Shown here: one piece after another, positions 60,638 through 64,000 of the stretch
How the letters are laid out: every line of letters starts with the position of its first letter
How positions within the stretch are numbered: the stretch's first letter is position 1
Assembly (NCBI GenBank): GCA_030123625.1
Contig: CP126121.1
Span: 329,001 to 393,000, forward strand
Length of the DNA: 64,000 nt
Source of the DNA: Nitrospira sp.
GTDB lineage: Bacteria; Nitrospirota; Nitrospiria; Nitrospirales; Nitrospiraceae
Direction of reading: 5' to 3'
Notes under the pieces: model-generated
Told to the model about the DNA's origin: nothing
What the model saw: the letters and a program-made list of their open reading frames with translations, nothing else
Database searches by the model: none
Program-made: the position numbers and the translations under genes

Positions 60638-61468
60638 ATGCCCTCTCTTCCAATCATGGCCTTTCTGGCCATTGTGGCATTCGTGGGCTGCACCAAGCCG
60701 GTGCAGAAATTGAATAGGGAAACCATGGCTTCATCAATCTCAGCGGAGAAGACGAAGCCTCCGAAATCACCCGCACTGCGGCAGCCGTCTCCTACATCAG
60801 CCACAATGGATCACCCCACTTCGCTCCTGGTGTCGCTTCCCAGTCGATCATCCATCGTTGAATCCGCAGCCAGATTGGTCGGAGCCCGGGTGATTACAAG
60901 ACAGGGCAAACGTATCGCTTATGACTGTGCAGGGGTCACCCGTGCCATCTTCCTGGAGCATGGCATTGATTTGTATCGGGGAGCGTTCAATGATCCGAAA
61001 GGGAATGGCGTCCGGCTCATCTACAACCATGTGCGTCAGCATGGCATCCTTCAGCAGGGATCGAACGTCAGTCCGGGCGATCTTGTATTTTTCGATAACA
61101 CATGGGATTTCAACGGAGATGGTAAGCTGAACGATCCTCTGACCCATGTGGGAGTCGTCGAACGATTGGAACCGGACGGCACCGTGATCTTCATCAGCCG
61201 CGTCGCCAATGCCGTCGAGCGATACCACATGAATTTGGACCAGCCTCATGTCCATAAGACCGCCGAAGGCCGTGTGCTCAATGATTACATACGGCGAAAA
61301 CATCCGGCCGATCCCCATCACATGGCCCGTTTGACGGGTGAGCTGTTTTCCTTTTATGGAAACCTTCTAGACTCTCAGAGAAGCATTTCCTCGAACGACA
61401 CATTCGACCCCGGATCAGAGCCGACAGGAGCTTCCGTCTTTTCATCCTCAGCTGTACATGAACGATGA
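60638..61468 (+). CDS. NlpC/P60 (CHAP-like) lipoprotein
   Basis: A 276-residue lipoprotein (lipobox VAFVGC). After a Pro/Ser-rich linker of 50 residues comes a papain-like domain (about 70-230): the nucleophile Cys in IAYDCAGVTRAIFLEHGIDL, PGDLVFFDNTWDFNGDGKLN, and the His in PLTHVGVVERLE. Such enzymes cut peptidoglycan stem peptides. A calcium-like DFNGDGKLND loop sits between motifs. It is co-transcribed with the AAA gene. Confidence 0.78.
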   Translation: MPSLPIMAFLAIVAFVGCTKPVQKLNRETMASSISAEKTKPPKSPALRQPSPTSATMDHPTSLLVSLPSRSSIVESAARLVGARVITRQGKRIAYDCAGVTRAIFLEHGIDLYRGAFNDPKGNGVRLIYNHVRQHGILQQGSNVSPGDLVFFDNTWDFNGDGKLNDPLTHVGVVERLEPDGTVIFISRVANAVERYHMNLDQPHVHKTAEGRVLNDYIRRKHPADPHHMARLTGELFSFYGNLLDSQRSISSNDTFDPGSEPTGASVFSSSAVHER

Positions 61469-61672
61469 CGCGACTTCGGTTCTTCCCATGGCGGTTCAAC
61501 CCTGAGCAAAGCGGAAAGTCTGGAATTGGCAACTGAACCTCACATCACCATGATCTCTGCCGCCACTACAGAACAAGCCCAGGATATCCGATAAAGAATA
61601 TATCGTGGCGTGAACATATCGAGGATCAGCACTGAGTCCCAATTTTTCCATTGACCTGGTAAGATTATCTCT

Positions 61673-62104
61673 ATGGCTATCTCATCGAGACAAACGCCTG
61701 TTCGAGAAACCAATCCGCTCCGTCGAACCCTCACGGATGTCCGGCACGGGCTCTTAGGATTGCATAAGGCCCTGATCGTCGCCGAACAGCTGACCTATGA
61801 GCGGATTTACGGACGAGTGGACTCTACGGGTCAATTACTACAGTTGGTGATGAACGATCCATGGTTTACCTGGCTGCACCCGCTTTCCAACATGGTGGTC
61901 CGCATCGACGAACTACTCGATGGGAATGACCAACTGATCGTCGACGATGTGGCGGTCCTGTTGACCGAGGTACGGGCGCTCATTCGGCCCTCGGAGCTCG
62001 GCGACGGATATGAGCGGAGTTACTATGAAGCACTGCAGCGCGCTCCCGACGTCGTCCTCGCGCATTGCGAAATGAAGAAGCTACTGACGTTGCCCTCTGT
62101 GTAG
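61673..62104 (+). CDS. Conserved-looking hypothetical protein
   Basis: A 143-residue mostly helical, soluble protein: HGLLGLHKALIVAEQLTYER, GQLLQLVMNDPWFTWLHPLS, DELLDGNDQLIVDDVAVLLT and YYEALQRAPDVVLAHCEM. No motif or family recognised with confidence. ATG at 61673 has no strong ribosome site. The codon use and even composition support a real gene. Confidence 0.65.
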   Translation: MAISSRQTPVRETNPLRRTLTDVRHGLLGLHKALIVAEQLTYERIYGRVDSTGQLLQLVMNDPWFTWLHPLSNMVVRIDELLDGNDQLIVDDVAVLLTEVRALIRPSELGDGYERSYYEALQRAPDVVLAHCEMKKLLTLPSV

Positions 62105-62183
62105 ATCCTGCCGACTCTTCCATTGATGACGGCTCTTGGGGAATGCACAGAGCCTTCGCTAATTCGCACGGATTGAGTTCCCG

Positions 62184-63335
62184 TTATTGGTGAGAACCAT
62201 CGTTCGTGATGGGATTATCCTGCGTCGCAGAATCCTGGCGACTCAACCAGAGATCGGCGACTACCACACATTCGAGACCGAACGGTAGATACCCGGCATA
62301 GCCAAGCAACGGCATCTCGAATACCTGAAACCGATGCACGAACGGAATGGCGTACTCCCAATGGGCAAGGCTTTTCCAGTTCCAGAGCTCCCAAAAGAAT
62401 CCGCAGGTGAAGGCCGCCAGTGCCGGTATCCACACATCCCGCCAATCGCCCTGCGCGAGTGATGAGAGGACAGTCGCTCCCCCGGCCAATTCCTGAAGCG
62501 AGACCGTTAGCAACAGCGGTCCTATCCAGACAAGTGGAAACAGGTAATTGGGCCAACGGCCAATGGTGACCAATCCGAGACATGCCAACATAAGAAGCGA
62601 CCAGCTGACTTGCTTTTTATTGTAGAGGCGTATTGGTCTGAACTGATCCATACCAGCACTGACGGCAGGATACGAGGTCAGCAGCTCCGCCGTGCCGAGA
62701 ACGGCCGGCAGCACCGTGGAGAACGGCAGCATGGCTCGAACGATGTACTCGAGCGGCGACACTTCAACGACACCCACGTAATACCAGTTCTGCACAAAAC
62801 GATTCAGGTACTCGAACATCCACCAGAAGGCAGCGCTCAGCGGGAACAGCGAGAGACAGTAGCGAGGGCGATGGAGCATCATGCATCGGCCGGTGCGGGC
62901 GAATGTCGCGGCGTTCACGGTCACAATGTAGCCGAGCCATAGCGGCGTGAATGTATGTTCCTGAACGGCTGCTAGCCAAGGAAAGCGTGACCAAGCGACC
63001 ACCCACCAGAGTCCCGTCCATCCGATGCCGAGCCAGCCCCACCAGGGGAACGAGCGACAGGATTGAGTGTTGGGTCCTGAGTGCTGAGTTAAGGGAGGTG
63101 ACGGACGAAGGTTTGTCCTCGCTATCCGCAGAAGAACCGGTCCAACGATCAAAGCGATCAAGAATGCCAGGGCGATGAATACCGGCCAGGAGAACGGTTC
63201 ATGTTGCACATAATTGGTACGCGGAGGAAATTCAAGATAGCGCCCAAGCGGCTCACCGGTCAACAACAGCACGCCGAGAAGCGGAAGACCAAGCACCAGC
63301 GCAAGTGAAACGCAGATGACAACGGCCCGCCTCAT
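62184..63335 (-). CDS. Multi-pass membrane protein of unknown function
   Basis: A 383-residue protein with about ten hydrophobic helices (VVICVSLALVLGLPLLGVLL, PVFIALAFLIALIVGPVLLR, SLLMLACLGLVTIGRWPNYL, WIPALAAFTCGFFWELWNWK). Tryptophan-rich motifs such as GWLGIGWTGLWWVVAWSRFP and GFFWELWNWKSLAHWEY are distinctive. No family recognised. A short upstream ORF (63347-63577) ends 11 bases before its start. Confidence 0.65.
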   Translation of the reverse strand: MRRAVVICVSLALVLGLPLLGVLLLTGEPLGRYLEFPPRTNYVQHEPFSWPVFIALAFLIALIVGPVLLRIARTNLRPSPPLTQHSGPNTQSCRSFPWWGWLGIGWTGLWWVVAWSRFPWLAAVQEHTFTPLWLGYIVTVNAATFARTGRCMMLHRPRYCLSLFPLSAAFWWMFEYLNRFVQNWYYVGVVEVSPLEYIVRAMLPFSTVLPAVLGTAELLTSYPAVSAGMDQFRPIRLYNKKQVSWSLLMLACLGLVTIGRWPNYLFPLVWIGPLLLTVSLQELAGGATVLSSLAQGDWRDVWIPALAAFTCGFFWELWNWKSLAHWEYAIPFVHRFQVFEMPLLGYAGYLPFGLECVVVADLWLSRQDSATQDNPITNDGSHQ

Positions 63336-63346
63336 GCCCCTGATCT

Positions 63347-63577
63347 TTACAGTCGACCTTCCTCAAGGTCAATCACATCAGCCCAGGTTGTAACAGACGG
63401 CAGGGAATTCACGGCCACGCCTCGTTGGCTGGCGATGTCCTGAAGACGACCTTGAAACCGCTGACGACCCGCCTCATCTTTTGGACCTGAGACAAGTCGA
63501 TAAACCGGCCTAGGTGAGCGATGCCGCCGAGTAAAACTTCGGAACTCCGAGGATAGGTTGACTGTGACACGGCTCAG
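63347..63577 (-). CDS. Possible 76-codon ORF with non-standard start
   Basis: An open frame with protein-like composition (SPRPVYRLVSGPKDEAGRQR, FQGRLQDIASQRGVAVNSLP, TWADVIDLEEGRL) ends 11 bases before the membrane-protein gene. It has no ATG, GTG or TTG at its 5' end; the first possible codon is CTG right behind AGAGGATAA. It may be a decayed gene or use CTG. Confidence 0.25.
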   Translation of the reverse strand: MSRVTVNLSSEFRSFTRRHRSPRPVYRLVSGPKDEAGRQRFQGRLQDIASQRGVAVNSLPSVTTWADVIDLEEGRL

Positions 63578-63924
63578 TTATCCTCTATGAAGATTCAACA
63601 CACGATAAACAGGGAACCAGCAAAGTTTAGAGGAGCCGAAGAGAGAAAGCGGTTCAATAAACAAGCTCTCGACACTATTCTTTTCCCAACGACCACTTTA
63701 TTGTCAAATCGCCTCACACACCTACTTGTTCCTGTGTCGATTCCACCAGCGCTCCTGCGGTACGAAATTGTCCTAATCTATGGGAAAAGACTACATGTTC
63801 TATCATCGTGAAAATATTGAATTTAGCTCGCAATCAGTATGAGACTCTGCCCTCCTCGTACACATCACCAGTCATTCCCTTCTCGGCACTGATGATATTC
63901 CGGGGTTTTTCTCTACTCATTTTC
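63578..63924. other. Gene-free stretch
   Basis: AT-richer than the surroundings. A plus-strand ORF at 63587-63811 has no ribosome site or recognisable features. No repeat or terminator is evident. Confidence 0.35.
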
Positions 63925-64000
63925 CTAGTGCGGCGGCCCATATCTTGCGTAGCTGCCACGGTAACGTAATGAGGGATTCTGCTCTTCGGCATCTTCTTGG
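63925..64000 (-). CDS. C-terminal end of a gene entering from the right (partial)
   Basis: The minus-strand frame QEDAEEQNPSLRYRGSYARY GPPH ending TAG at 63925-63927 is open to the window edge and has a low-complexity hydrophilic tail, as often seen at protein C termini. Too short to identify; may be chance. Confidence 0.3.
   Translation of the reverse strand, partial: QEDAEEQNPSLRYRGSYARYGPPH

Overview
The window looks like a chromosomal piece of a Nitrospira-type bacterium (phylum Nitrospirota, chemolithoautotrophic nitrite oxidisers). This is inference: it carries an alpha subunit of a 2-oxoacid:ferredoxin oxidoreductase (reductive TCA type), an orphan NuoI-like ferredoxin, a hexaheme cytochrome c, a molybdopterin/Tat/HtrA maturation block that would suit an exported molybdoenzyme, and a complete Tol-Pal envelope operon. 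No rRNA or CRISPR array is present. Two tRNA genes are (Asp-GTC, Val-TAC).

Layout. 0-4.4 kb (minus strand): end of an OFOR operon, an A-type Fe-S carrier, copy A of a small secreted-protein/mini-membrane-peptide cassette, and a B12-binding radical SAM protein. 4.4-10.4 kb: a loose region with a Crp/Fnr regulator, an XRE regulator with repeated upstream motifs, several broken small genes (DUF1328, a zinc-ribbon protein, an ORF with in-frame UGA), a PsiE-NuoI operon, and copy B of the cassette, including its duplicated 90-bp upstream element. 10.4-19.6 kb: KimA-like K+ transporter with an AUG-AGA-UAA minigene in its leader, an Ig/PKD-domain exported protein, a ribbon-helix-helix protein, a DUF2059 protein, an orphan HExxH peptide beta-hydroxylase homologue, RqcH, a response regulator, a 2OG-Fe(II) oxygenase and an RRM protein. 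19.7-27.9 kb (minus strand): an ABC-2 exporter with a hexaheme cytochrome, then MobB-MoeA-Mrp-TatC-DegP.

28-29.9 kb: a lipoprotein caspase-like protein that has lost both catalytic residues. 30-33.1 kb: a graveyard of broken toxin-antitoxin genes (VapC, HigBA, YgiT/MqsA type) and IS3/IS30 remnants. 33.5-36.2 kb: a five-repeat secreted protein and a monoheme cytochrome c, each followed by a clear intrinsic terminator. 36.6-49.6 kb: one long minus-strand run, tolQ-tolR-tolA-tolB-pal, two CpoB/YbgF-like proteins, mutL, miaA, MTA phosphorylase, a PfkB kinase, a TPR lipoprotein and a RodZ-like protein. 49.7-64 kb: tRNAs, a XerD-type recombinase, an LpoA-like protein, a site-2 protease, trpS, a frameshifted HNH endonuclease, an exported bifunctional-nuclease-family protein, a glyoxalase-II-like hydrolase, a Ycf46-like AAA ATPase, an NlpC/P60-type lipoprotein and membrane proteins of unknown role.

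The best candidates for something undescribed are the duplicated small-protein cassette, the orphan HExxH enzyme outside any visible RiPP cluster, the catalytically dead caspase lipoprotein, and the PsiE-NuoI pair. Many small genes in 4-8 kb and 30-33 kb are broken while all long housekeeping genes are intact, which argues for real decay rather than poor sequence quality.
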